A stretch of 38,223 bases of DNA from an uncultured Alistipes sp. (GTDB taxonomy: Bacteria; Bacteroidota; Bacteroidia; Bacteroidales; Rikenellaceae). Under the pieces are notes generated by a model, which worked only from the letters and a program-made list of their open reading frames with translations, was not told the origin of the DNA and did not search any database. The stretch's first letter is position 1, and the number at the start of each line of letters is the position of its first letter. Positions 22,912-29,829 of this stretch are shown one piece after another. Made by a program: the position numbers and the translations under genes. The DNA is taken from the NCBI GenBank assembly GCA_937899895.1, contig CALBQR010000059.1:1-38223 (forward strand), written 5' to 3'.

Positions 22912-23582
22912 AATTCAACATCATTTAGACCGAAAAAGTCTATGAATTGTTTTCCTAAATTAGTTGCGTGAGGAGTGAGAGTTTCGGAGTCGGTAAGTTC
23001 CTTGTTTATCATTCCTTCATCGCTATATAAACCATCATTGCGAAGGTCGTCTATAATTGATTTCGACAAGTTATCATCCATTTCGGGGTAATACTGACTG
23101 AAATATGGTTGCTTCTCTATTCTATTTATTAGCATATCCATACAAGTCTTATCTTTCCGAAATGTGCGTGCTTGTTGAAAATATAGTAGTGCTTCTAAAT
23201 GCTTGATTGTATATTTCTCCATACAATTCAAAAACACAATAATATACTCCTCTTCAACCTTATTTGTCGCAACATATTTGACTGCATTAGCCAAGCACTC
23301 CATCTTTATTTTGTTGGACTTAGCGGCTAATTCCGTAGCCTTCACAAAGACGGTTGTGAAGTTCTCATTATCACCAAGTGTGTCAAACACAACATCTTCA
23401 AGAGTAGCCAATCGTTCCCCAACCATTTTTTGCCAACTCTCAAATCTGCGTTGCAATGTTCCCTCTTTTACCTTTCCGACAGCTGACACAAAAAAGTTTA
23501 CAACAGGAATTTGTTCAAGGATAGCACCTGCTACACCTTCAACAACATCCTTACATTGTATTTCAACCTTTTCTCTACTCAT
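22908..23582 (-). CDS. Helical Abi-alpha/DUF4393-like protein between hsdM and hsdS
   Basis: 224 aa, mainly helical. A hydrophobic Gly/Ala/Val segment (residues ~14-36, VAGAILEQIPVVNFFVSAVG) is followed by helices around FESWQKMVGERLATLEDVV and FTTVFVKATELAAKSNKIKMECLANAV, then a C-terminal LGKQFIDFFG. The layout resembles the DUF4393 (Abi-alpha) group of defence-associated proteins, but the match is by eye and weak. It overlaps hsdM and hsdS by 4 nt each, so it is translationally coupled to both, as if a stoichiometric partner. It could also be an uncharacterised accessory subunit. Confidence 0.55.
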   Translation of the reverse strand: MSREKVEIQCKDVVEGVAGAILEQIPVVNFFVSAVGKVKEGTLQRRFESWQKMVGERLATLEDVVFDTLGDNENFTTVFVKATELAAKSNKIKMECLANAVKYVATNKVEEEYIIVFLNCMEKYTIKHLEALLYFQQARTFRKDKTCMDMLINRIEKQPYFSQYYPEMDDNLSKSIIDDLRNDGLYSDEGMINKELTDSETLTPHATNLGKQFIDFFGLNDVEL

Positions 23583-25345
23583 CGTCCCATAATTTTTGCC
23601 ATCAGTGCGGTTTCTGCCTTGTCCAACTCTTCGAGATGGGCAAAGATGTCCTCGCTGCGACGGGGTGCAACATACTTGTAGAACTCACGGGTGAATGGTA
23701 TCTCGTAGCCTATCTTGGTTTTCTTCTCGTCAATCCAAGCGTCAGGGGCATAGGGATAGACATTCTTCGCCATATAAGCCTCAATCTCCTCAGTCCAAGG
23801 GATAGACTCGGTATCACGCTTGCTGCTGTCTGCCGTAGGCTTGCCACGCTTCAAGATTGGGTTGCCCTGCTCATCGCACACAGGCTGCTCAACAATCACC
23901 TTGCTATACTTGAAATCCTCGTTAGCCTTAATCTTACTCTCGACAACGAGTGCTCCATTCTCATATACGCCCTCGGCAAACTCGTTATATGCCTTGGCAA
24001 TAAGGGCTATACACTCGGCTGTAAACTCATTACGCTTATTGCCGAGCGACTTGCGACGCTTAACAAAACACTTGCTTGCATCAATCAACTGCACCTTACC
24101 CGCACGCTCTGCGGACTTATCCTTCGACACAATCCAAATGTAGGTTGCGATGCCCGTGTTGTAGAACATATCGTTTGGAATCTGAATAATAGCCTCCAAC
24201 CAATCGTTCTCCAACAGGTAGCCACGGATATTGCTCTCGCCACTGCCCGCATCGCCCTTGAACAATGGCGAGCCATTCTGAATGATAGCCATTCGTCCCG
24301 TAGGCTTGAGTTTCGCCACGCCATTGAGCATAAACAACTGCTGCGAGTCGCCAATGGCAGGGAGTCCCGCACCGAAGCGTCCCATCGAGCCCTTCTTATG
24401 CTCGGCTTCAACGGCAGTCTTCTCATTCTTCCACTCGATACCGAAAGGCGGATTAGAGATGATATAGTCAAACTTGTAGCCCTCGAACTTATCGTCAGAG
24501 AGCGTATTGCCGTGCTTCATATTCTCGGCATCGCCACCCTTGATAAGCATATTTGCCTTGGCGATAGCGAAGGTTTGCTCGTTGAGCTCCTGTCCGAACT
24601 CGGTGAGCTGTGCATCCTCGTCGATGGCGTATAGCTTCTCCGAAAGGCAATCGAGCATCTGAGAAGTACCCATAGCCATATCGTACATCGTAGCGGTGAT
24701 ACCCTCGCTCTGCATTGCGTTCTTCTTGGGAGCAACCAATATCTCAGCCATCAGGTAGATAATATCACGGGCGGTGAAGTGGGCTCCTGCGTGCTCATCA
24801 TAACTCTCCGAGAATTTACGCACCAACTCCTCGAAGATGTAGCCCATATCGACTGCCGAGATAGCATCAACACCCATATATGCCTTCTTGCTGCAAAACT
24901 CCGCAATCACATTGTAGAGGATGCCGTTGTTTGAGAGCTTGGTAATCTCCTTGTCGAAGTCGAACTTCTCGATAACATCAATCACATTTGCTGAGAAGTG
25001 GTTGAGGTAGCTACGGAAGTTGTCGGCAATGTTCTCTGCATCCGACAACAAACCATCGAAGGTGAATGGCGAAACATTATAGAAGTCGTAGCCCGATGCC
25101 GAGCGCAAGAAGCCATCCTTGACCATAATACCACGGCTGTCAAGCGTCTTGTTCATATCAATAACCTTCTGCTTGGTGGCTGCAAGGGTATCGCTGAAAC
25201 GCTTGATAACACACATAGGCAAGATGACATTGCCGTACTCGTGAGGCTTATATGTTCCCACCAACTTATCGGCAATAGCCCAAATAAGGTTCGCCTTCTC
25301 CTGAATGTTGATGGTGGTTTGTTGTTGTAATTCTTCGATTGACAT
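23579..25345 (-). CDS. hsdM: Type I restriction enzyme, M subunit (adenine methylase)
   Basis: 588 aa. N-terminal helical HsdM_N domain (~1-140), then the N6-adenine methylase: GAHFTARDII (187-196), SAM-binding motif I as YDMAMGTSQML (221-231) and catalytic NPPF (298-301). Motif I lacks the usual DPxxGTGG form, with Met-Ala-Met and Ser-Gln at these places. NPPF is intact. It methylates the recognition sequence with HsdS and protects self DNA. A 4-nt overlap couples it to the next gene, and the start lies 11 nt after a small upstream gene. Confidence 0.95.
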   Translation of the reverse strand: MSIEELQQQTTINIQEKANLIWAIADKLVGTYKPHEYGNVILPMCVIKRFSDTLAATKQKVIDMNKTLDSRGIMVKDGFLRSASGYDFYNVSPFTFDGLLSDAENIADNFRSYLNHFSANVIDVIEKFDFDKEITKLSNNGILYNVIAEFCSKKAYMGVDAISAVDMGYIFEELVRKFSESYDEHAGAHFTARDIIYLMAEILVAPKKNAMQSEGITATMYDMAMGTSQMLDCLSEKLYAIDEDAQLTEFGQELNEQTFAIAKANMLIKGGDAENMKHGNTLSDDKFEGYKFDYIISNPPFGIEWKNEKTAVEAEHKKGSMGRFGAGLPAIGDSQQLFMLNGVAKLKPTGRMAIIQNGSPLFKGDAGSGESNIRGYLLENDWLEAIIQIPNDMFYNTGIATYIWIVSKDKSAERAGKVQLIDASKCFVKRRKSLGNKRNEFTAECIALIAKAYNEFAEGVYENGALVVESKIKANEDFKYSKVIVEQPVCDEQGNPILKRGKPTADSSKRDTESIPWTEEIEAYMAKNVYPYAPDAWIDEKKTKIGYEIPFTREFYKYVAPRRSEDIFAHLEELDKAETALMAKIMGR

Positions 25346-25356
25346 ATTGGGTAGTT

Positions 25357-25587
25357 TTATTTGCTGTGGGGTGATGTGACGATGGTGCCCTTACGGATAA
25401 TACACTTCTTACCGATGTAGGGGTTCTCCTCGTCAATGCCGTAATTTTTTAGGTAGTTGTATGCAACGCCAATCTCCTCCTTATCCCACGAATCGCACAA
25501 GGCTTTGAGATTGCCGTAATAGTAGTGCTTGCCACCCATTTCGAGGTGGACAACTGCTCGTTTTTGCTTTGTCGTTTCCATTTTCAT
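25357..25587 (-). CDS. Small unknown protein, first gene of the type I operon
   Basis: 76 aa from MKMETTKQ at 25587. A GTG at 25599 would also be in frame, but it lies at or before the start of transcription expected from the TATATTTG box at 25601-25608. The protein has a basic N-terminus and AVVHLEMGGKHYYYGNLKALCDSW, then a C-terminal CIIRKGTIVTSPHSK. I recognise no family; it has no membrane span. The position before hsdM suggests a leader or control function for the restriction operon, which is only a guess. Confidence 0.65.
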   Translation of the reverse strand: MKMETTKQKRAVVHLEMGGKHYYYGNLKALCDSWDKEEIGVAYNYLKNYGIDEENPYIGKKCIIRKGTIVTSPHSK

Positions 25588-25600
25588 AGAATTATCCACA

Positions 25601-25608
25601 CAAATATA
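25601..25608 (-). promoter_or_regulatory. -7 box (TATATTTG) of the type I restriction operon
   Basis: Minus-strand TATATTTG fits TAnnTTTG. A possible -33 (CAAA on the plus strand, 25631-25634) lies 22 nt away. The 5' leader would be only about 7-13 nt. Confidence 0.6.
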
Positions 25609-25624
25609 ATAAATAATCCCCGAA

Positions 25625-25661
25625 AATGCTCAAAAAAGTGCTAATTTTCAAAAAAAGCATT
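25625..25661. promoter_or_regulatory. Inverted repeat in the divergent promoter region
   Basis: AATGCT (25625-25630) and AGCATT (25656-25661) flank two TCAAAAAA direct repeats. It lies between the divergent restriction promoter and the promoter at 25703. It could be a shared control site; support is weak. Confidence 0.35.
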
Positions 25662-25702
25662 ATTTTCTCGCTTGAAAAGTTGCGTATATTAAATAAAAGC
25701 AC

Positions 25703-25710
25703 TATATTTG
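25703..25710 (+). promoter_or_regulatory. -7 box (TATATTTG) of the small-gene/recombinase set
   Basis: TATATTTG with a partial -33 (TTG at 25680-25682) about 20 nt upstream. Followed by a strong SD (AAAAGGAGAT) for the ATG at 25732. Confidence 0.65.
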
Positions 25711-25731
25711 TATCAAGAAAAGGAGATAACT

Positions 25732-25926
25732 ATGAAAGCAGAAGTTGGGAAATATAAGTTTGGTCGCCATTATAACTTGTGGGGCATCTGGCAGTGGGAT
25801 TGGGTTTCAGAGACGGGTTCATCAGCAAGATTCATTAAGGATGTAAGAACCTACGAAGAGGCAGTCACAGAGGTATATCGCCTCAATGGTTGGGGAACTC
25901 CCAAATATATAAAGAGAGTATTTTAA
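25732..25926 (+). CDS. Small unknown protein of the accessory island
   Basis: 64 aa, MKAEVGKYKFGRHYNLWGIW onward. Start at 25732 set by the SD AAAAGGAGAT 6-7 nt upstream; an upstream in-frame codon at 25708 would sit inside the -7 box. The C-terminal TYEEAVTEVYRLNGW resembles small proteins I associate with Bacteroides mobile elements, but no function is known to me. It is first in a plus-strand set leading to the small serine recombinase. Confidence 0.7.
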   Translation: MKAEVGKYKFGRHYNLWGIWQWDWVSETGSSARFIKDVRTYEEAVTEVYRLNGWGTPKYIKRVF

Positions 25927-25953
25927 TTATGTGTAATAAAAAATCTTACAGAT

Positions 25954-26286
25954 ATGGAGACAATAGTAGTAGTAAACGGAATGACAGCACATCGTGCTAA
26001 TGTGATTTTTGCTCGTACAGGTTCGGCTGCAATGGGCGTAGTAAAGGCTCAAATGATTGACTTATTGAAAGAGAAGCTTCGTAATGGCGTGGCACACTTC
26101 CTCTACAAGAAGCAGAGTACAGGCGAGATTCGTGAGGCTTGGGGCTCTTGCAATGGTCAGCTGATGAAGGCTACACAGAACGGTAGAGGCTTGAGCGGAG
26201 ACCAAGTGAACACCGTCAAGTATTGGGATGTAGAGAAGGGCGATTATCGCTCGTTGCGCTACGAGAACTTAATTCAAGTATTTTAG
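25954..26286 (+). CDS. DUF2693-like SH3 beta-barrel protein
   Basis: 110 aa. The second half has HFLYKKQSTGEIREAWGS (49-66) and KYWDVEKGDYRSLRYENLI (~89-107), the pattern of the DUF2693/SH3-fold proteins common in Bacteroidetes conjugative and integrative elements. No enzyme motif is present. These proteins are thought to be small nucleic-acid- or protein-binding modules. It stands 27 nt after the preceding small gene and 3 nt before the next. Confidence 0.75.
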   Translation: METIVVVNGMTAHRANVIFARTGSAAMGVVKAQMIDLLKEKLRNGVAHFLYKKQSTGEIREAWGSCNGQLMKATQNGRGLSGDQVNTVKYWDVEKGDYRSLRYENLIQVF

Positions 26287-26289
26287 TCT

Positions 26290-26595
26290 ATGACAGAGTA
26301 CATTCTGGCGATACTTCGCAGTCAGTTGATGGTAGTGTTTTCGTGGGGTTTTCATCGCCCCACAGCACTGCCAGATGAGAGAGGTTTGGCGTTTGAGGTC
26401 GGTGGATTTCTCTACAAGGGCAGGGTTGAGGTCATCTACAACGATGCGCTCGATTTATTCGAGGTGCGATTGGCAGACGGCAGAGTTGAAGAAATGGTCT
26501 ATTGCGACAACCTTGTGTCGGTCATTGACGGTATGGTCGAGCGGTGCAACAACTACAAAGAACGGGTACAGGCAGAGTATAGCAATCCCGCTTAA
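26290..26595 (+). CDS. Unknown 101-aa element protein
   Basis: I recognise no named family. The protein has a hydrophobic N-terminal stretch (YILAILRSQLMVVFSWGF) and then a compact, beta-rich part (GFLYKGRVEVIYNDALDLFEVRL...), ending in a helix with VSVIDGMVERCNNYKERVQ. The start lies 3 nt after the DUF2693-like stop, so it is co-translated with it. It is probably a cargo or housekeeping protein of the element. Confidence 0.65.
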   Translation: MTEYILAILRSQLMVVFSWGFHRPTALPDERGLAFEVGGFLYKGRVEVIYNDALDLFEVRLADGRVEEMVYCDNLVSVIDGMVERCNNYKERVQAEYSNPA

Positions 26596-26646
26596 CACAT
26601 ATCAAAAAGGGATACTAAACGAATACACTAAATTGATAGGACAAAT

Positions 26647-27273
26647 ATGGCAACGGCAGTGATTTACGCTCGTGTGAGCAGTGAGAGTGATAGACAAAAT
26701 ACCGAGCGTCAGGTAGAGGATTTGAAGCGATATATCGCCATCAACGAAATGGAGTTAGTCGCTACATACGAGGAGAAGATGAGTGGGGCGAAGGAGAACC
26801 GCCCCGTCCTCACCGAGTGCATAGGGTTTTGCATCGAGAACCACATCGGCACACTATGCGTTTCAGAAATCAGCCGTTTGGGTCGCTCGACAAAGATTGT
26901 TGTAAATACCATTGACGAGCTGACTAAGGCGGGCGTGAATGTCTATATCCAGAATTTGCCGTTATGTACCCTCAACGCCGATGGACAACCAAATCCCATT
27001 GCCAAGATGATTACGGCGGTATTGAGTAGCTTTGCCGAGATAGAGCGTGATAACATTCGTTACCGATTGAATTCGGGGCGAGAGTTGGCAAAGGTAAAGG
27101 GTGTAAAGATGGGTCGCAAGGTTGGCAGCGTCAAGTCGAGAGAGCACAAGCAGGAGGAGTACGGCAAGGTCATTCGCTCGTTGAAGGCGGGTAAGAGTAT
27201 CCGAGATACGGCGGCGATTTGTGGGGTCAGCGTAAGCACCGTACAGCGAGTTAAGAAGGAGTTTGAGATATAG
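26647..27273 (+). CDS. Small serine recombinase (resolvase/invertase family)
   Basis: 208 aa. Resolvase domain with the catalytic serine in VIYARVSSES (Ser11 or Ser12), SRLGRS (Arg66-Arg69 region), a FAEIERDNIRYRL E-helix (~126-138), and a C-terminal Hin/resolvase-type HTH (KSIRDTAAICGVSVSTVQRVKKEF). It resolves or inverts DNA between short inverted sites. No clear invertible segment is visible next to it. It follows the 101-aa gene by 51 nt and may be part of the same transcript. Confidence 0.93.
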   Translation: MATAVIYARVSSESDRQNTERQVEDLKRYIAINEMELVATYEEKMSGAKENRPVLTECIGFCIENHIGTLCVSEISRLGRSTKIVVNTIDELTKAGVNVYIQNLPLCTLNADGQPNPIAKMITAVLSSFAEIERDNIRYRLNSGRELAKVKGVKMGRKVGSVKSREHKQEEYGKVIRSLKAGKSIRDTAAICGVSVSTVQRVKKEFEI

Positions 27274-27684
27274 CAAGGTCTATTTTTTGAGGTCGAAATT
27301 TTTGGAAAAATATTTGGAAGCAATAGATAGGGGGGATATGGGGGAAAGCCCCCCGCCATAAAAAATCATCGGGATAACACATAGCTCCAAAAAACTTTTT
27401 ACCCCCCCCTGTACCCCGCTCCTCGTCAAAAAAACTACGATAAATTTTAATTCCAGAAAATGATGTAAGGTGCAGTAAGTCAGTTTGCTAATTTATTTAG
27501 AGAAAATAAGCATTTGGGCTAATTAAATAGAGGTTTGATTTCAGAAAGTTTGAATGTAGATTTTGGGAGCAATTTGGAAAATTCAAATAAAATTTGTATA
27601 TTAGTAGCACTTCGGTATTTAGTGATAGCCGATGTCTTTCCCAATAATCAAAAAACATATTAGAATTATGTAAGTATAGGATAA
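27274..27684. other. Non-coding stretch with G and C runs between the two recombinase genes
   Basis: No gene is seen. It contains GGGGGGATATGGGGG and a short stem GGGGG-AAAG-CCCCC (27340-27353), then an eight-C run and CCCC (27386-27410). From ~27440 it is very AT-rich. The stretch could hold a transfer origin, recombination site or replication signal of the element. I cannot identify which. Confidence 0.4.
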
Positions 27685-27759
27685 TTGTGCCCATCGCACA
27701 AGGGTTCTACGCAAATCCCTGCCGACCAGAGGTCTTTCCCTACCACTAAAAGGGCAAAG
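27685..27759 (+). ncRNA. Structured leader upstream of the recombinase operon
   Basis: Four consecutive hairpins: TTGTGC/GCACAA (27685-27701), AGGG/CCCT (27701-27720), GACC/GGTC (27724-27734), and an 8-bp stem CTTTCCCT/AGGGcAAAG with one bulged C (27734-27759). They lie 37 nt before the small ORF at 27797. They are probably a 5' leader RNA or recombination-site structure. No known riboswitch class is recognised. Confidence 0.5.
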
Positions 27760-27796
27760 AGGCGAAAAGCAAATAAGAGAGGAAATTTATGAATAT

Positions 27797-27967
27797 ATGT
27801 TAAGCATCGAGGTATGCAAGAACATTCTAAAAGAAGATGGATTAAGGCTTAATGATAGCCAAGTAAAAGAGGTAAGAGATTTTTTATATGCCATAGCTCA
27901 TATCGAGTTGAGGGCACTGAATAATAACGAAGAAGAAAACAAAGAGGGGGATAGTTATGGAAATTAA
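27797..27967 (+). CDS. Small ORF overlapping the large recombinase start
   Basis: 56 aa, MLSIEVCKNILKEDGLRLND onward; charged and probably helical (VKEVRDFLYAIAHIELRAL, then an acidic tail). Its stop lies 11 nt inside the recombinase gene, so the two are translationally coupled. Bacteroides recombinase genes frequently have a short ORF of this kind directly upstream (recalled from similar loci, not checked here). It may be a regulator of the recombinase. An SD-like AGAGAGGAAAT lies upstream. Confidence 0.65.
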   Translation: MLSIEVCKNILKEDGLRLNDSQVKEVRDFLYAIAHIELRALNNNEEENKEGDSYGN

Positions 27968-29558
27968 AAATGTCGTTCTGTATTGCCGTGTATCAACAGC
28001 AGAGCAAGAGAAGGGTAGCTCACTCGATTGGCAGGAGGACTATCTCCGCCGTTACTGCGAGATGAAACGCTACAATGTTGTCGGCGTTTATAAAGAGGAT
28101 AAATCGGCGAAATCTGGATTTAGTAAACGCACTGAATTTCAAGCGTTGATGAAATATTGCAAAGCACATAAGCACGAAGTCGATTACGTGTTGGTGTATC
28201 GTTGGGATAGATATTCCCGCAATTTGAAAGAGGCACTTATCAATCTCGATTATTTCGAAAAAATCGGGATTGAGGTTAATAGTGTCGAGCAGCATATTGA
28301 TTTCAATGCCGCAGACTATATTACAATGCTTTCATTATATATATCTATGGCACAGAGCGAGGATACAAAGATTTCAAGACGTACAAAGGAAGGCATCCAC
28401 GCATCATTGGAGAAGGGTAAATGTACTTGTAAAGCCCCACGTGGATATATCAATCGTCAGATAGACGACAACAATAAATATGTAGAGATAGACAAAGAGA
28501 AAGCCCCAATCATCAGAGAGATGTTTGCCGAGGTTGCAAAGGGTGTATATACTCCGTGTTATATCCAAAGAATGTTTGCTCGTCGAGGGCACTACATACA
28601 CAAGAATTCGTTTATGAAAATGCTCCGTAACCGATTTTATGTCGGTGAGGTATTTGTGCCAGAATATAGCGACGAGAAGATTGGCACAATACCAGCGCAC
28701 TATGTTAAGGGACTGCACGAACCACTTATCGATAGAGATACGTTTGAGCGCGTTCAGGCGATTGTCGATAAGCGAAATCGTCCCAAATTGACGAAGCGTC
28801 CACACCCTGACGTGTTCCTGCGGCAGTATCTGCGTTGTCCGCAGTGTGGGGCAACAATGACAGGTAGCGCAAGCAAGGGTAACGGTGGCAAATATTATTA
28901 CTACCATTGCAGTCGTGATGCAAAGCATTTCCGCTGTCGAGCCGACAGAGCGAACGAGTTATTTGCTCGCTATCTCGCTACATTGAAGCCCAATTATAAC
29001 ATTATGCGTCTATATGGTGAAATTCTCCGAGATATTCAGAACGAAGGCAAGATAATCACCCAAAGTCAGATTGCAAAAGTCGAAGCCGAGCTTATGGCAT
29101 ACGATGCGCGATTGACGACGTTGGCTAATAAATATCTTGATAATGAGATGGATACGGAAACTTATAAAGAGCTGAAACAGCGTATTTCATTGGAGAAAAA
29201 GGCGTGCCATAGCAAGCTCGATTTGATGAAATCCCCCAAGTGTGCTGATGTCGAACCACAACTCGACTATGCTATGTCGCTGATTACCAATTTGGAATAC
29301 CATATCAGAGAGGGGCGTTTAGATGTTAAGAGAGAGCTGATTGGTGTGATGTTCCCAGAAAAATTTGATTTTGATGGAAAATCATATCGAACCAATACCT
29401 ACAACAAGGTGCTCGACTTAATCTATCAGCAGACCAATGAGTTACGGGGACAAAAAAAAGAAGACTCTTCAGATTTTTCTGAAAAGTCTCCTTTGGTACC
29501 CCCTCAGGGGCTCGAACCCTGGACCCCAACATTAAGAGTGTCGTGCTCTACCAACTGA
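27957..29558 (+). CDS. Large serine recombinase (integrase) of the island
   Basis: 533 aa. Resolvase domain with catalytic Ser13 (LYCRVSTAEQ), a YRWDRYSRNLKEA block (81-93) and a TKISRRTKEG helix. Recombinase domain ~155-280, then a zinc ribbon (Cys294, Cys297, Cys318, Cys327) and a coiled coil (~340-430). The last ~35 codons lie antisense to the tRNA-Lys terminator and gene; the C-terminal LVPPQGLEPWTPTLRVSC is just reversed tRNA. The gene therefore marks the right end of the island, and its native stop in the circular form may differ. Such enzymes catalyse integration and excision without replication. Confidence 0.93.
   Translation: MEIKNVVLYCRVSTAEQEKGSSLDWQEDYLRRYCEMKRYNVVGVYKEDKSAKSGFSKRTEFQALMKYCKAHKHEVDYVLVYRWDRYSRNLKEALINLDYFEKIGIEVNSVEQHIDFNAADYITMLSLYISMAQSEDTKISRRTKEGIHASLEKGKCTCKAPRGYINRQIDDNNKYVEIDKEKAPIIREMFAEVAKGVYTPCYIQRMFARRGHYIHKNSFMKMLRNRFYVGEVFVPEYSDEKIGTIPAHYVKGLHEPLIDRDTFERVQAIVDKRNRPKLTKRPHPDVFLRQYLRCPQCGATMTGSASKGNGGKYYYYHCSRDAKHFRCRADRANELFARYLATLKPNYNIMRLYGEILRDIQNEGKIITQSQIAKVEAELMAYDARLTTLANKYLDNEMDTETYKELKQRISLEKKACHSKLDLMKSPKCADVEPQLDYAMSLITNLEYHIREGRLDVKRELIGVMFPEKFDFDGKSYRTNTYNKVLDLIYQQTNELRGQKKEDSSDFSEKSPLVPPQGLEPWTPTLRVSCSTN
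29451..29489 (-). terminator. Terminator of tRNA-Lys, inside the recombinase gene
   Basis: 12-bp stem (29462-29473 / 29478-29489, one G-U pair) with loop TTTT on the plus strand. On the minus strand it is followed by TCTTTTTTTT. It starts 5 nt after the tRNA 3' end and lies within recombinase codons ~499-511. Confidence 0.85.
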
Positions 29559-29569
29559 GCTAAAGAGGC
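29494..29569 (-). tRNA. tRNA-Lys (anticodon CTT)
   Basis: 76 nt including an encoded CCA. The acceptor is GCCTCTT / AGGGGGT, the D-arm GCTC...GAGC, anticodon stem CGACA/TGTTG with loop CTCTTAA (anticodon CTT) and T-arm CAGGG-TTCGAAC-CCCTG. The acceptor has three G-U pairs, including G1-U72, which is unusual and may mean the 3' part came with the island. It has a full Bacteroidetes promoter upstream and a terminator downstream. Confidence 0.95.
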
Positions 29570-29595
29570 ATTCAATCATTAACTGATTGCGAGTG

Positions 29596-29626
29596 CAAAG
29601 GTAAGGCAAATTTTCTTATCTGCAAA
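29596..29626 (-). promoter_or_regulatory. Full Bacteroidetes promoter of tRNA-Lys
   Basis: Minus-strand TTTG (29626-29623), 19 nt, TACCTTTG (29603-29596): consensus sequence and spacing. Lies 26 nt upstream of the tRNA 5' end. Confidence 0.88.
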
Positions 29627-29798
29627 CTTTTTGCCAAATTTTTTTGTCTATTTTTTTGCTTGCAATGTGCCTAAAATGTCATAACTCGCTATTCGACAAA
29701 GGGTTGTGCTCGAAAAGCGTGTTGCGATTTTTTTGCCTTCGGAGTGTGCCGTATGGCTAAAAAACGTGCCCGGAGCTATGTTTTGCGCGAAAAAGATG

Positions 29799-29806
29799 TA
29801 AATTTG
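29799..29806 (+). promoter_or_regulatory. -7 box (TAAATTTG) of the thioesterase gene
   Basis: TAAATTTG matches TAnnTTTG, 23 nt before the ATG at 29830. The -33 is only TATG (29777-29780). The region 29627-29798 shows nothing else clear. Confidence 0.6.
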
Positions 29807-29829
29807 TAGAAACAAAACATACTAAAACG

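Larger units (their letters stand above)
12950..29494. mobile_element. Candidate integrative accessory island ending at tRNA-Lys
   Basis: This stretch is visibly more AT-rich than its flanks. It carries a phage/plasmid-type replication protein, a large defence operon, DUF2693-type element genes and two serine recombinases. The right end is well placed: the large recombinase gene runs into the 3' end of tRNA-Lys. The left end is a guess based on base composition and gene content. I could not find a copy of the tRNA 3' end there, so this may be a composite of several insertions rather than one element. Confidence 0.45.
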
